Assembly: GCA_034440575.1 (NCBI GenBank)
Contig: JAOTOL010001646.1
Location: 1,069,501 to 1,133,500, forward strand
Source of the DNA: Imbricaverruca yamaguchii
Lineage: Eukaryota > Arthropoda > Thecostraca > Neoverrucidae
Reading direction: 5' to 3'
DNA: 64,000 bases
In this document: piece by piece, positions 23,470 through 35,039 of the stretch
How the letters are laid out: each line of letters starts with the position of its first letter
Position numbering within the stretch: position 1 is the stretch's first letter
Program-made: the position numbers and the translations under genes
Notes under the pieces: model-generated
What the model was told of the DNA's origin: nothing
What the model saw: only the letters and a program-made list of their open reading frames with translations
Database searches by the model: none

Positions 23470-25276
23470 GCAGTATGTACGAGTTGTTTAGTTCGGCTTG
23501 ATTGCTATGATTTTGTTTTGGTGTGTTGTTATGCTAAATTTAGATTAGGTCTCCTATTCATTGTGATTTTCCGTGAAAATATTTATTCTAGAGTACTCCA
23601 CAAATCGTTATATTCTACAGCAGAAGGGCAGCTGTACAATTACTTCCACCAATCCCTTGGTACCATCCAAGGTGTTCATGTTCCACCTGTCATAATTCCA
23701 TACAAAATTATCAAATTATATTTTAATGAGAGTCCCACTAGTTTGGTTCTTCAGCCACTCATGTGTTCTTCCAACTGAAGTAATTTGTTTGAAGAGTGAT
23801 ATGGCATGATCAGTCAAGTGTGAATGAGGTGGTGCTGCATCAGGAACAGGTGATACAGTAGTTGGTCACCAGCTGGAAGGTAGGCATTGCAAAGGAAACG
23901 AGTGGTTGGTTGGTTATTTGGGCTTAGGGGTGCTTCAACTGCTTTGGTCATACAGCGCCCATAAAGGGAACGAGTGACACTCATATTAATCACGTTAATA
24001 AATGTGGTGTCAGAACCTTTTCTTAAAATCCTTGCAAGCACTCATTTCTAGCATACATGCTTCATTTTCAGTTGGTGATGATCTACTGCATTGTCCTATT
24101 ATTGTACTGCTATTAACTGTGTCATAACACATGTATGTCTATACCTGGTGTTTCCCAGATGTGATGAAGACGAAATTCAGCACTCCATATCACCACTTAT
24201 TCATCACTTATTCACATAAAAATGTTCAGTTTCTGGTTTAATTCTATATTTATTACACACTGAAGATGATGATATAGAATCATCAATACCAAACATGGCT
24301 TTTTCAACAGCTGACAACTGGCAATGGCAATAACATAGTATGGATGATTTGATGCTATAATAAAGATGTAGTTTACTCTGGGTGATACAGTTTTCTCTTC
24401 TCCGGTTACGTTTTTCTATCTATATATTATTTTCTGATATAGTTCTGGAAATTTCTTGTTGTTCTGATTAATTTGTCTGATTAAACTATATGTCTGATGT
24501 CATCAACTCATCCCTCAGACATCATCACTGAAAAGAAAGACATTGTTTCATATTGTCCATTATTTTATGTTCAGATCTCCCATGTGCAGCAAAAAAAAGT
24601 AGAATGAAGCCAGGAACTAAGTATTTTCAACATGAAGGGGTGTTTAATTTATTCTTTAGCATGTCTGAGACACACAAGGCTATATGGATAAGTTATGGCA
24701 CAATTACTAACAATGTGATGATGGATGATATAATAAAGCATATAAGAAGTGTTGAGAAATAAATGTTTCAATTGGATAATATATAATGACTAATGATGTA
24801 AAATTAAAACAAAATAACCTAACTTAGTCTAGCCTATCATACTGATGTTTGGATATGTAAAACCTTCTGATGTTCTGCATGGTAGTATGGCATGGTAGAG
24901 CATGGTAAATGGCTCTATAGGTAGCACCAGCTACAGGAAAAATCTGGACAGAAATGCACCAGAAGGGCAAAAGTCCACACAAGGGAGACTGGATACATAC
25001 AATGAATGCAAAAAAAAAACATTAGGTAAGAAAATCAAGAGGCTTCAGGCAAGCACCTTTTTACATACACATTTTTCACCATGAATAAATGCAAAAACAA
25101 ACAAACAAGATGACTAAGGCACAAATAACCTCTTACACCACTATTTTTAACCAGCTTGGATAGTGAACTGAATTTGGCAGTGGGGTCTTTTTGTGCAGTA
25201 AACTTGGCAGCAATGAACTGATACAAATGTGGCATACTGTTCATTTTTAGTCCACTCCATGGACATCAATAATAAC
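23470..25276. other. AT-rich spacer upstream of KLHL20, nothing recognised
   Basis: Apart from the family H copy at 23902 I see only short chance frames and no splice-linked coding segments. Confidence 0.5.
23902..23966 (+). mobile_element. Short hairpin element, family H
   Basis: GGTTGGTTGGTTATTTGGG is followed by GGGTGCTTCAACTGC and GGTCATACAGCGCCCAT, a full-length copy. Confidence 0.65.
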
Positions 25277-25670
25277 TAAGGGTCTGTTCCTGACTCTGCT
25301 CCAAAAAGAGTAGAGCAACTTCTAGCAACTTGGAGCAATTTGGAGCAGGCTCGGTAAGCGAGCACTGAACATCTGGAGTAACTTGGAGTAAAAATTCAGC
25401 TGTTTGTGCTTGTATTATGGTTACATACATGACACAGATGTTCAAAACTTGTTGGCACAGATACCCCAAAGCAGTTCACAAATGTATCATTAGCACCACA
25501 TTTGTGCTACTCCAAAGTGCTCCAAGCTGCCCCTACTCTTGGCAGAGTAAGTTGGAGTAAGTTGGAGTAGATTGGAGCTACTTTGTTCTGCTCAAAAAAT
25601 GCACAGGAACACAGAGCAGCTACTCCAAGTTGCTCGGAGCAGCTTGGAGCAGGGTCAGGAACAGACCTTA
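25277..25670. mobile_element. MITE-like element with terminal inverted repeats
   Basis: The left end TAAGGGTCTGTTCCTGACTC and the right end (reverse complement TAAGGTCTGTTCCTGACCC) match for about 27 bp. The interior is built of TTGGAGCA/GAGCTACTCC-like short segments and has no coding capacity. No clear target-site duplication is seen, so no superfamily is assigned. Confidence 0.75.
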
Positions 25671-28049
25671 GATGGCCACTTGCTGCTAACTGCATGCTCT
25701 GCTCCCTATCTGGCCATTATTGGCTGGAGGTAGTCAACCTAAGGTATCTGGGCAAAAGATCACATGCTCTATCTACTCACACACAATTTAGCCCTGCAAG
25801 GAAATGTTACAAAATTAAAAGTTGATAAATTTGAATAAAAAGTGATGCAAAATGATACTGGGTTTATGGTTAGCAGGTATAAATGGCAAAATTATGGGTA
25901 AGGTATTTTCATTGTGCTGTTGAGGCCTAACTTGTTTCATCACTTTGTTGACTTCATGCAGCATTCAGCATGTGTATCCCATGGAATTCAGATCCTTGAT
26001 ACTTCACAGGTGCCAGTGAAGTGATGGCTGAGGATCACTGTAGTTGACAGCAAATATGCACTGTCTGTTAACCCCATTTCCTAATCAGGGTCAGATCCAG
26101 AAATTGTTATGGGGAAATGGTATTTGTCTGGGGGATCATTTCTTAGGTGCACCCTGCAAAAAAAATACCTGAAGGGGTGATGTTCAGGGTGGGAATTAAG
26201 GCACTTCTTAAGAGATTTCATCTCTTAAAACATTTTTGCACTCCAGATTCATACTGGATAGAATGGGCTCCACATGTACTCCGACACAAACATGCAGAAG
26301 GAACAAAAATACCACTAAAAATTTAATGCAAGATTGAAGAAAATATCCACCAAACATGTTATTCTACTTACGGTTATCAAATAACAATACACTTTTCGTA
26401 CCATCAAGCGCACAGACAGCAACCGAACACACACACCACACGAAACCACAACCAGCGGAAATGCCGACGGCAGCGCGCCAAACTTCGCGCCTGCGCAAGG
26501 AATATATTGGCCTCTGGTTGCTACAAATTCTGCCGGTGCGTCTCCAGAAACCTGCTTTCGAGCCACCCTATAGTGGGAAAAACTGACTGCTTTAAGAGTT
26601 GCTTCCGGAGTGCAGCGGAGGCCGCCGATCGGAATTTGCTGCGTTTGCATTTTCTGTTATGAAAACTGTTTTTCAACCAATCAATGCAAGGTATTTTTTA
26701 AATGACGTCATAACCATTAGCAACTTTGAACACATGTTTTGAACACTTAACAGTGTCATGCTGCAAACACAAGACCTTGACTGATCCTTTGAGCACCTCC
26801 ATCGATTCTGACTGTGTGTGAGGTAGTGGTGTTGGGTCCGTATCGTGCAGGGAATTGGCTGCGTATGTAGGTAGGTGTGCGCTCTGAGCTGAGGGTGAAG
26901 CGTGAATTATTAGTGTTTTTCATTTTGCCTAGCATTATGCTGAGACCAATAGTGAAAGGAAGGTACATTGCTCCTGTGAGTTATGAGACAAAGCTGAGCT
27001 GATCACAACTCCCTGTCTTGTGGTGCCATCCATTGCTCACTTCTTTGTTTCTATGCTTTGATGTGACCAAAAATGATGTGTATTGCTTATGCATATTACG
27101 TAGACACTGACTAGGTGCATATGATTTTCTCGTCGGTTACCGGCAAATAGATTCCATGCATGAAAAATAATATGTCCATGAAAATGTACTCCGGAAGAAA
27201 TCAGTTTGTACTCCGACTCCAAACCTGGAAAGCAAGTTTCCCACCCTGGTGATGTTAGCCAAAAAGATACTTTTAGAGGGAAGTGCACTTTAGCACACTG
27301 AAAGCATGTTTCTGGCCGAACAATTGATGAGTAGCACTCAAGCATCCTGGAGGGGTTAGTTAGTTAGTTATTAGGGTTTTAGAGCACATCAACTGCAATG
27401 GTTACACAGTGCCATTAATCCTGGAGGGGAGTGAGTTCCAAATTGCATGGGGTTAAACATCCCTGAATCCACCCTGGGATAACCATCCTGCAGGACATGG
27501 ACTAAAGCACTGACAGGGATGTTGTTTGATATACTTTTCAGGTGGTAAGTACCCCATGAATGTTGACTTTTCCTCCACCACCAGTAATTTCAAGTACTAG
27601 CATAGGACCCTATGGAGTGTGCCCTCCCCCACAATCCATTTGGGGCCTGCACATTGCCATCATGTATTTCATCCAGCTGCATGCAAGATATGCCACATAT
27701 CATTGTAAGCTAAGCTTGGTGGTGTGCAGGCTGCACTCCAGTACATCAAAGAACTATTAAGCCCTCTTTTGAGGAGTCACACAAGTTTTTAACTTGTTCT
27801 GATAACTGTCATTTCCAGCCAGGCTATTCACTAAAATTGTTTCAAGGTCTGCCAGTATTTTTTTTTTTTTTGGAATTCCACAGCCACAGGATTCATAATT
27901 TCCTTCTTGAAGCATCCAAGCTTTATAAGCTGCAGACTAAATACTGACATTGCATTAACCTGAGACCATAGGTCAGACAGAGACCATTAAGGTATGAATG
28001 GACAGGCCATAGCCCTGATGACCCCATTAAGGTATGTAGATGTTTGCAG
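25671..28049. other. AT-rich spacer, no gene recognised
   Basis: A small GC-richer patch at about 26440-26640 carries an open frame on the minus strand (26315-26650) without recognisable similarity. A family H copy lies at 27355-27418. Confidence 0.45.
27355..27418 (+). mobile_element. Short hairpin element, family H, diverged
   Basis: The leader GGTTAGTTAGTTAGTTATT is intact. The GGGCGC and GCGCCC cores are mutated to GAGCAC and AGTGCC, so the hairpin is lost. Confidence 0.55.
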
Positions 28050-28260
28050 TATTAGCTCATAAAGACATAAAGACATAAAACATTAGTGCAACTATGAATC
28101 AAAGGGCCTCTCTTGGTTGCACTCTGGACACTCAACTAGTTGCCCACCAAATCTGTTGTTCAGCCCTCCTGGAATACTGAAAAACAAGCCCTCTATTCTT
28201 ATGACTGTCTATGCTGTTTTTAAAGATGTTTAATGTGCTGATACTGATAATGGTGAAATA
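28050..28260 (-). mobile_element. LINE 3' fragment, same family as 36565-37206
   Basis: On the minus strand it matches the 3' end of the larger copy: CAGCACATTAAACATC, AGGGCTTG, TGGTGGGCAACTAG, TCATAGTTGCACTAATG and then TTTATGTC repeats. It is 5'-truncated. Confidence 0.75.
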
Positions 28261-28904
28261 CTGTCATGAAATACTGTTTATATTGTAGCACATTTCCTCA
28301 ATTATTTGCTCAAGTCATCAATTGCATTGACTGGCATTGACTTAAAATAATTATTTGCTGGATAAAAACGGTCACATTGTATTTGGCACATAAAAACATT
28401 GCATTCAAAATTCCATAGAATCAAATTTTACTTTAATTTCCAAATTTAACAAGCAATGGCCCCATGGAAAGGCAGTTCTGTCTTGCTCAATGCAAACTCC
28501 ATTTCTGGTCTGTTCAATAATAATCTTACCATACTTGGTTTTCAGTCATTGACAAAGTGAGAGATCAAAAAGATTTATGCAAAGCTACAAAAGTATTATA
28601 TAAATAACATTCACCATGCAGCAGGTTTGTTGAATTAATTACAGAGAAGGCAACTCACCGATGAATCCTACTTGGTGAACAGTGTCCTATATTTATACAG
28701 CCGATATCTTGTTTTGCGATGTCACAGCCGGCACTACCTCCTGATAATTTGCAACACCAAAGAACTTCAGGATGGAAATATCAAAACTGCATCGACATCT
28801 CGGTCGAAGATTTATATCAGTACAAGTTACACAAACCAATGCGAGTATAAAGCCAGGATGAACGGGTATGTATCCGAACGTCTAAGGATTCCGAACACCG
28901 AATA

Positions 28905-29835
28905 GTTAAAAACAAATCCTCTAAAGTTCAATTCATCTAATATTCCAAAACCCCTAATCGGCGCAAACTTCCTTTTGTTGGGATGTTCAAAATCTCTCAC
29001 GTATCAAAGAATCTATCAGGTCAAATCCTCTAAAGCGGCAAATTCTCCGAACGTTCAAATCATCTAAATGTTCATTAAGCCTGACGGTTAAAAATTACTT
29101 CTGTATCAAAATACCTAGAGTTCAAAGCCTCAAAACACTCAAAGCATCTAACGGTCAATACCTCTAAAATGGTCAAATGCGATTAGATTCAGAAACCATA
29201 AGAATCTCTAAGCGTTCAAGACCTCTAAACCTTGATAAGTAATGCGCGTTCAAATAATCAAAATGAGGAACTATGGTAAAATCGGTGACTGCGCGTGAAG
29301 CCCTCGGTGCCGTAGTTGGGCAGGTGGACGTTATTCCGGTGGAATTGCGCGTGTGGGAGGGAAGGGTGCGAAGGTCGTTTGCGAATACTTGGATAGGAAA
29401 TGTCTGCTTGGATTTTATCGCACCTTTCGGAGCAATATCACATTTCTTCAAGGCATAAGTCCTTGATTAGTGATTTTTGACATGTTAGAGGTTTTGATCG
29501 CTAGAGGTTCTGACCACGGTTCTTCGTTCTGAGCTTCTTTTGCTGTTAGACGGTATGGACTGTTGCTGTTTTTGTGGATTCGATGTTTTGATACATTCGA
29601 GGTATGGAACACCCAGTGTTTTTCATCGTTCATGCTTGTGATCGTCCGATGCTTCGAATTCCTTGAGAATTTGAACGGTCCAAGGTTTTGAACATTAAAA
29701 GTTCTGACCTTCCCTAATGCGGAATCATATCTTCGAATTTAGAAGTTTTGAACATTTAATCCATTTGATTCTTTGATGTTTCTAACCGTTAGAAGCTATG
29801 AGCATTAGAGGTTCTGATATAGACACGGTTGGTAA
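28905..29835. repeat. Foldback-like inverted array of short subrepeats
   Basis: The left arm (28905-29240) repeats a degenerate TCAAAACCTCTAAACG motif. The right arm (29455-29835) repeats the reverse complement (TTAGAGGTTTTGA). The arms enclose about 210 bp of unrelated GC-richer sequence (29245-29455). Drosophila foldback elements and similar transposons have this architecture; membership is a guess. Confidence 0.6.
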
Positions 29836-31438
29836 GTGATTGGCAATAGGGGTCTTAGTCAACAAATGCTGACGAATCCCTCCTTTCCAACGTGATATAG
29901 GTAGTGCCTGCCTAGACCAATGTTAAAATGTTATATTTTCCTGATATTTAGGTTCAAGGTAGTATGAATAATGTCCCTTTTCACTGTTTGAAGCCATATG
30001 CAACCTATGTGCAAGAGGTAAAATAAGCTGTGTATGGCACATTTTATTAATGGCCTTGCTGATGACAAGCTTAGTGTATGCTTATTAAATGTTTTAAGGT
30101 TGTTGTGGCTTGCTTAAACCTGCACTGTCATTGTCTGGTGTATCAATCAAAGATCTTGATGAGAATGTTGTGGTCCACATGTAACAATATCCTGAAATTA
30201 TTCAATGAAGTATCCAAGTTTGAAAGCACAGCCCAAGCATTATGGTGCACTGTGCCAGCATAAGCTGCCATATTGAGCAGTGTGTATTCATCTTGTTAGT
30301 CACATTTAGAACTTGAGAAATAATACATCAGGTGTGTGTCTGTGAAATCCAACATCCATGGCTTGCTTTCATGTATATTTACTAGGTTCATGCTCTTTGA
30401 ACCCAGCCTCTACTTAATTTGCATACAAATTACAGTTTTAATGATTTGTTCTTACTGTTGTGGTGGAATCATTCATCTTGTATATGTAGGCTGATCATAT
30501 ATGCTGATGTGATCATGTGATTATTGCAGGTGGTTTGGCAATATAATATTCTTGGTAGTGTTGTTTTTGCTCTGATAATAACATTGCCAGAATGCCATCA
30601 CTGGCTCTTTAGCATGATTATGGTTACGCTAATACAGCTGCTGATGCTGATGTTAGGATAATGGTTCTACTGATACATGGAGTGTGCTGCTCATGGCTCT
30701 ACTGATATATGGGCAGACTATGCTGTTCATTGCTGGAGAGATAGCTATTGAATCTGGAAGCAAGGTGTTGATTTATTGATTCATTTTTTTTAGTAGTGTG
30801 TTTTGTGAAAACTAAGGATTAGCCCTGGGCGCTAAATGACCAACCATGGTCGATGCGCCCTCAAACCACAATCACAAGGATTAGCCCATTTTTGTTTGCA
30901 AAAAGTAACTACTTCATTGCTGTCAAATATGAAGAAGCAAGGATCTTTTATGCAAATATATACATTGCTATACATATGTCAAATTCAGACAATTCTTTAA
31001 CATTGTGGAGTAAGAATTTGACATAATTTTGCTGTAAGAGTGTAATGATGGCAATTTGCTGTAATTACACCTGTTGACAAGTATTGTGAGTATTGACATA
31101 TTGCATGATTAAATGTCTTCAAATTTAAGCTGCCTAAATCATGCAAAGAGCAAATCTTTTGGGTCTTGATTGCTAGGAAAGATGCTGTGCTCAGCCTTGT
31201 GGTGTTAGCACATTTGAGTCTGAGGAATGGGTGCAGGCCAGCAAGGGAATTGTTTGTGGTATGAAATCATTTGATGAGGCATTTTTTTATTGATCAGGAG
31301 CATAAATTATTGGTAAAAATTGTAACCAGAAGTGGAGAAGCATTTCTTGCTGGGTGGCACATCCCACTGGATGTGCAGACCAAGGTTTGTGACAGCCTGT
31401 GCTGAAATGCATGTATGCACATAGAGATGGGGGACTCA
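29836..31438. other. AT-rich spacer upstream of PSMD9
   Basis: No gene is recognised. A minus-strand family H copy lies at 30815-30895. Confidence 0.5.
30815..30895 (-). mobile_element. Short hairpin element, family H, minus strand
   Basis: The plus strand reads GGGCGCTAAATGACCAACCA then TGGTCGATGCGCCC. GGGCGC/GCGCCC and GACCA/TGGTC form a two-step stem. Confidence 0.65.
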
Positions 31439-31632
31439 GGGGCAGGGATGGCCAAGTGGTTAAGGTGTCGGCTATGGGTACCAAAGGTCCCTGGTTCGAC
31501 TCTAGCGCCACTCAGGACATTTCCCAATCCCGCGGCCCACCGGCGAAACAGTGTGGGCGGCACCATTAGCCGTGAATGTGCATAAAGTGTGTCGTGAACC
31601 AACCAATAAACAAACAATAGATTGGGACTCAA
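31439..31632 (+). mobile_element. tRNA-derived SINE
   Basis: Positions 31441-31510 hold a tRNA-like head with an A box (TGGCCAAGTGGTTAAGG) and an intact B box (GGTTCGACTC at 31493-31502), of Ser/Leu type. It is followed by about 110 bp of unrelated body and an A-rich CAATAAACAAACAATAG tail. It lies about 100 bp upstream of the PSMD9 start. Confidence 0.78.
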
Positions 31633-31734
31633 TCAATCGAGAGAAGGTGTCCACACCCATCGGGAAGTGTCGGTCTTCACACACAAGTGATGGGCGGTGC
31701 AGTTAGCACGCGGTCTGTGTTGCAGAGCCGCGCG

Positions 31735-32106
31735 ATGACGTCAGCAGTGCGGTCTGGCGGGGACGGTGAGGCGGCGGCGGGCGGACTGCGCTCGTCCCTG
31801 CTCGTGCTGATCGACCAGAAGACCGACCTGGAGGCGCGCATCGCCGTGCTCGGCAACGTGCTGACGTCGCAGCGCGTGGGCATGGACGACCCGCTGGTGG
31901 ACGACGACGGCTACCCGCGCGGCGACATCGACGTCTACTCGGTGCGCCACGCGCGCTCCCAGCTGCGCCGGCTGCAGAACGACCACGGCGCGCTGATGGC
32001 GCGCATCGAGGCCGGCCTGGCGCAGCTGCACGGCGGCCAGCCTGCTGCCGACGCCAGCTCGGCACCGGCCGCCGCTGTCCGCACCACTCCCGTGGCGTTC
32101 CTGCAG
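31735..32106 (+). CDS. PSMD9: PSMD9 exon 1: coiled N-terminal domain
   Basis: The exon is 124 codons ending VAFLQ with donor CAG/GTGAAC. An Ala/Gly-rich leader precedes the conserved helix. Confidence 0.88.
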
Positions 32107-33285
32107 GTGAACCATCGTGGCGTCCGGGATCCACATGCTGCTGAGCTGTCGTAAAGAGCCACCATGACCCATTGCGTGCATGCATATGCTGATTATTCTC
32201 CCAGCTGCGGTGTTCTGTCCTTGCGGTTGGTCATCGTCGTGCTCAATGCGGCTGTAATGTATCGGATATGCACCCATAGACACCGGGCATTTTGTTTTGC
32301 CATTTGGTTCAGCTAAGGCTATATTTGAGTTGTGCTTTGACCAGATTTGCATCACCAACCGTATCGAAGTTGTACTGACCATCTGTCTAACCGCACTCCG
32401 AATCTCCAACTGGAAGTCACACGCTCTGCGCAGTGGTAGTCCCATAACGCGGAAGGTGCTTGCCTTGGAATTTGAGCCGAGACCGGCCGGATTACATGGT
32501 GACGGGCACCAGGGGCCCGGCTTGGTGACATGGTGGATGACAGGGCCCGGCTCGGTGACATGGTGAAAGGGGCACCGGGCTTGGTGTGACATGGTGACGG
32601 GCACCAGGGGCCCGGCTCGGTGACATGGTGACTGGTAACAAGGCCCGGCTCGGTGACATGGTGACAGGCACCAGGGGCCCGGCTCGGTGACATGGTGACG
32701 GCCCGGCTCGGTGACATAGTGACGGGCACCAGGGGCCCGGCTCGGTGACATGGTGACGGGCACCAGGGGCCCGGCTCTGTGACATGGTGACGGGCACCAG
32801 GGGCCCGGCTCGGTGACATGGTGACTGGTAACAAGGCCGTCTTGGTGACATGGTGACCGGTAACAGGGCCCGGCTCGGTGACATGGTGACGGGCACCAGG
32901 GGCCCGGCTCGGTGACATGGTGACAGGCAGCGGGGGCCGGCCAGGTGATGGCCACACCTGTCGCGCAGCCGCCGGCCGGGTGCAGACAGCCGGGACTCAC
33001 TCCGTGCCGCTGCCGCAGGTGACTGCCGTCGGCGCCGACTCGCCGGCGGCCGGCGCCGGCCTGGAGACCGGCGACCAGCTGACCGCCATCGGCTCGGTGT
33101 GCGCCGACAACTTCGCCTCGCTGGCGGACGTGTCGGGCGTGGTGCAGCACAGCGTCGGCCGGCCGCTGGTGCTGCGCGTGCTGCGCGACGGCCGCGCCGT
33201 CTCGCTGCTGCTGACGCCGCGCGCCTGGGCCGGCCACGGCCTGCTGGGCTGCGTCCTGGTGCCCATAGACCGGCCGCAGAGGTAG
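31735..33285 (+). CDS. PSMD9: 26S proteasome non-ATPase regulatory subunit 9, assembly chaperone
   Basis: Two exons, 31735-32106 and 33019-33285, join in phase 0 for 212 residues (human about 223). Exon 1 gives the helical N-domain with LLVLIDQKTDLEARI, then MDDPLVDDDGYPRGDIDVYS and LQNDHGALM, all hallmarks of PSMD9/Nas2/p27. Exon 2 is the PDZ domain (SPAAGAGLETGDQLTAIGS, VVQHSVGRPLVLRVLRDG) ending AGHGLLGCVLVP. In yeast and mammals this protein escorts ATPase subunit Rpt5/PSMC3 during base assembly through its PDZ domain. The ATG at 31735 is preferred because TGTTGCAG at 31717-31724 looks like a 5' untranslated acceptor; an upstream in-frame ATG at 31690 would lie before it. Confidence 0.92.
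32485..32945. repeat. Minisatellite of about 35 bp in the PSMD9 intron
   Basis: The plus-strand unit is about CCCGGCTCGGTGACATGGTG followed by ACGGGCACCAGGGGC, with around thirteen irregular copies. It does not contain the neighbouring exon borders. Confidence 0.9.
33019..33285 (+). CDS. PSMD9: PSMD9 exon 2: PDZ domain and stop
   Basis: The acceptor is GCCGCAG. There are 88 codons ending PIDRPQR and TAG at 33283-33285. The end of this exon with its stop codon is the seed of the array that follows. Confidence 0.9.
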   Translation: MTAVGADSPAAGAGLETGDQLTAIGSVCADNFASLADVSGVVQHSVGRPLVLRVLRDGRAVSLLLTPRAWAGHGLLGCVLVPIDRPQR

Positions 33286-33690
33286 GCGGTGTGCCGACGG
33301 ACCGCGGTCAGGTGGCCATGGACCGGCCGCAGAGGTAGGCGGTGTGCCGACGGACTGCGGTCTGGTGCCCATGGACCGGTCACAGAGGTAGGCGGTGTGC
33401 CGACGGACCGCGGTCAGGTGCCACAGAGGTAGGCGGGGTGCCGACGGACCGCGGTCAGGTGCCCATGGACCGGCCGCAGAGGTAGGCGGTGTGCCGACGG
33501 ACCGCGGTCAGGTGCCCATAGACCGGCCGCAGAGGTAGGCGGTGTGCCGACGGACCGCGGTCAGGTGCCCATAGACCGGCCGCAGAGGTAGGCGGTGTGT
33601 CGGCTGCGTCCTGGTGCCCATAGACCGGCCGCAGAGGTAGGCGGTGTGCCGACGGACCGCGGTCAGGTGGCCGCGGACCGTCCACAGAGG
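33268..33690 (+). repeat. Array of about 52 bp carrying the PSMD9 stop codon
   Basis: About eight units contain CATAGACCGGCCGCAGAGG then TAGGCGGTGTGCCGACGGAC. The first is the true end of the coding sequence; later copies lie in the 3' untranslated region. One unit also repeats the earlier GGCTGCGTCCTGGTGCCC. Confidence 0.9.
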
Positions 33691-35007
33691 GGTGACGGAC
33701 CGCGGTCTTTTTCGCTGCTTCTCCGGCCCAGAGCGTTGCACGAGGACCGGAAGGGCATTCGATGTGGTTCGGCGATGCATAGGCCTGCGCTCGGTCTGAT
33801 GGCGATGACTGCATTACGTGGAGATGCCCGCGGGGGACGACTAGTGACCGCAAGCTTGTGCGGATGTACGGGCGGCGACTCTGTTTGATGTGATATGTGC
33901 AGCTGTGTTTGCGGTGGCGGTTCAAGAGATCGCCAGCCACACTGGGGTGCAGGCCAGCAGTGGCACTGGCACGTGTCCAAATGTATGGAATACGGGAGAC
34001 GTGTGCAATTCATTGATTTTCATGAAGAGGCTCGCACCTGACCGAAGAATATTTCCAGGTTCGGTGAGCAGCTTTCCGTACTCTCCCTGCGACAATGGAC
34101 GATGTGTTCTAAAATTGTATCATCGTGTGATAAATCAACTCGCGTCCCTAGTGTGTAGTCGGAACGTTACGCCTCGCCTCTCAAACAGTCGTGATCAATA
34201 TGCACATCGTGTCCAATGGAAAAGTTTGCCTGAAATACAATGAAGAGCCTTCATGCTTTAGCCAGTGGAGTCTCTAACATAGGCGCAGGAACGTCTGGAA
34301 AAAATGGGTGGGCCAGGGTCAACGGCGGGGGCGCACCCAGGGATTTCGCAATGTACCATGGCTGAGCACTTTTTGATAGAGAACCCGATAATATTAATAG
34401 TGAAAACAACATTCACCGCCCAGTGGGAGGGGACAGGCCCCCTGGACGCGCCTCCTATGGCTAACAGCAGCATATGGTATTGAAAAAGAACTATCATCGC
34501 AGTATAAATACTTTCAAATTCATACTTAATTCTCAACATGGAACTCTCTACACGACTGATGGATTCTTTTGTGATTATTGGTTAATCTTCCGGGTGCAAG
34601 TGAAACCATTAGTACCTATTATTCTTCAAACACAATTTCTTCAACTTCTGCTATGTGCGTAGCGAGGGAGGGGGCTCATTACAACCTCAATAACGAGTAT
34701 GTGGTGTGCTCTAGTTTCCATGATATGGTACTATACGTCTCTAAGATATCCCTGTTGTAAATGTCACCGATGCCGTTGAGGAGAAAGAAAAACCAAGACA
34801 TAGTTTACTTGCTGGCCCATGGCAAAAGAAGTTTAATGATTAATGCTCGAAAGGATGAGATTCAGAAAAGACGGATGATCGCTGGTTAAAAATTATTTGA
34901 TCCGGTGTATGGCAGACCAAGATTGGCAGGCTGACATTATTGTAGTGTTCGTGTACGGTTAAAAAGACATGTTTGGTTTTTTCCGTGGGACAATTCAGGT
35001 TTTCCTC
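33691..35007. other. Spacer downstream of PSMD9, no gene recognised
   Basis: No feature is supported here. A clear AATAAA for PSMD9 was not found. Confidence 0.45.
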
Positions 35008-35039
35008 CATGGGACATATGGGATCCCATATGTCCCATG
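35008..35039. repeat. Perfect 32-bp palindrome
   Basis: CATGGGACATATGGGA is followed directly by its exact reverse complement, centred on GGATCC. Confidence 0.95.

Noticed and set aside
26315..26650. Minus-strand frame of 111 codons in a GC-rich patch
   Set aside because: No recognisable domain, no splice partner and a composition typical of chance frames.
31741..33372. Minus-strand open frame of 543 codons
   Set aside because: It is antisense to PSMD9 and runs through the intronic minisatellite. The plus-strand reading matches PSMD9 with proper splice sites, so the antisense frame is a by-product of GC-rich sequence and repeats.
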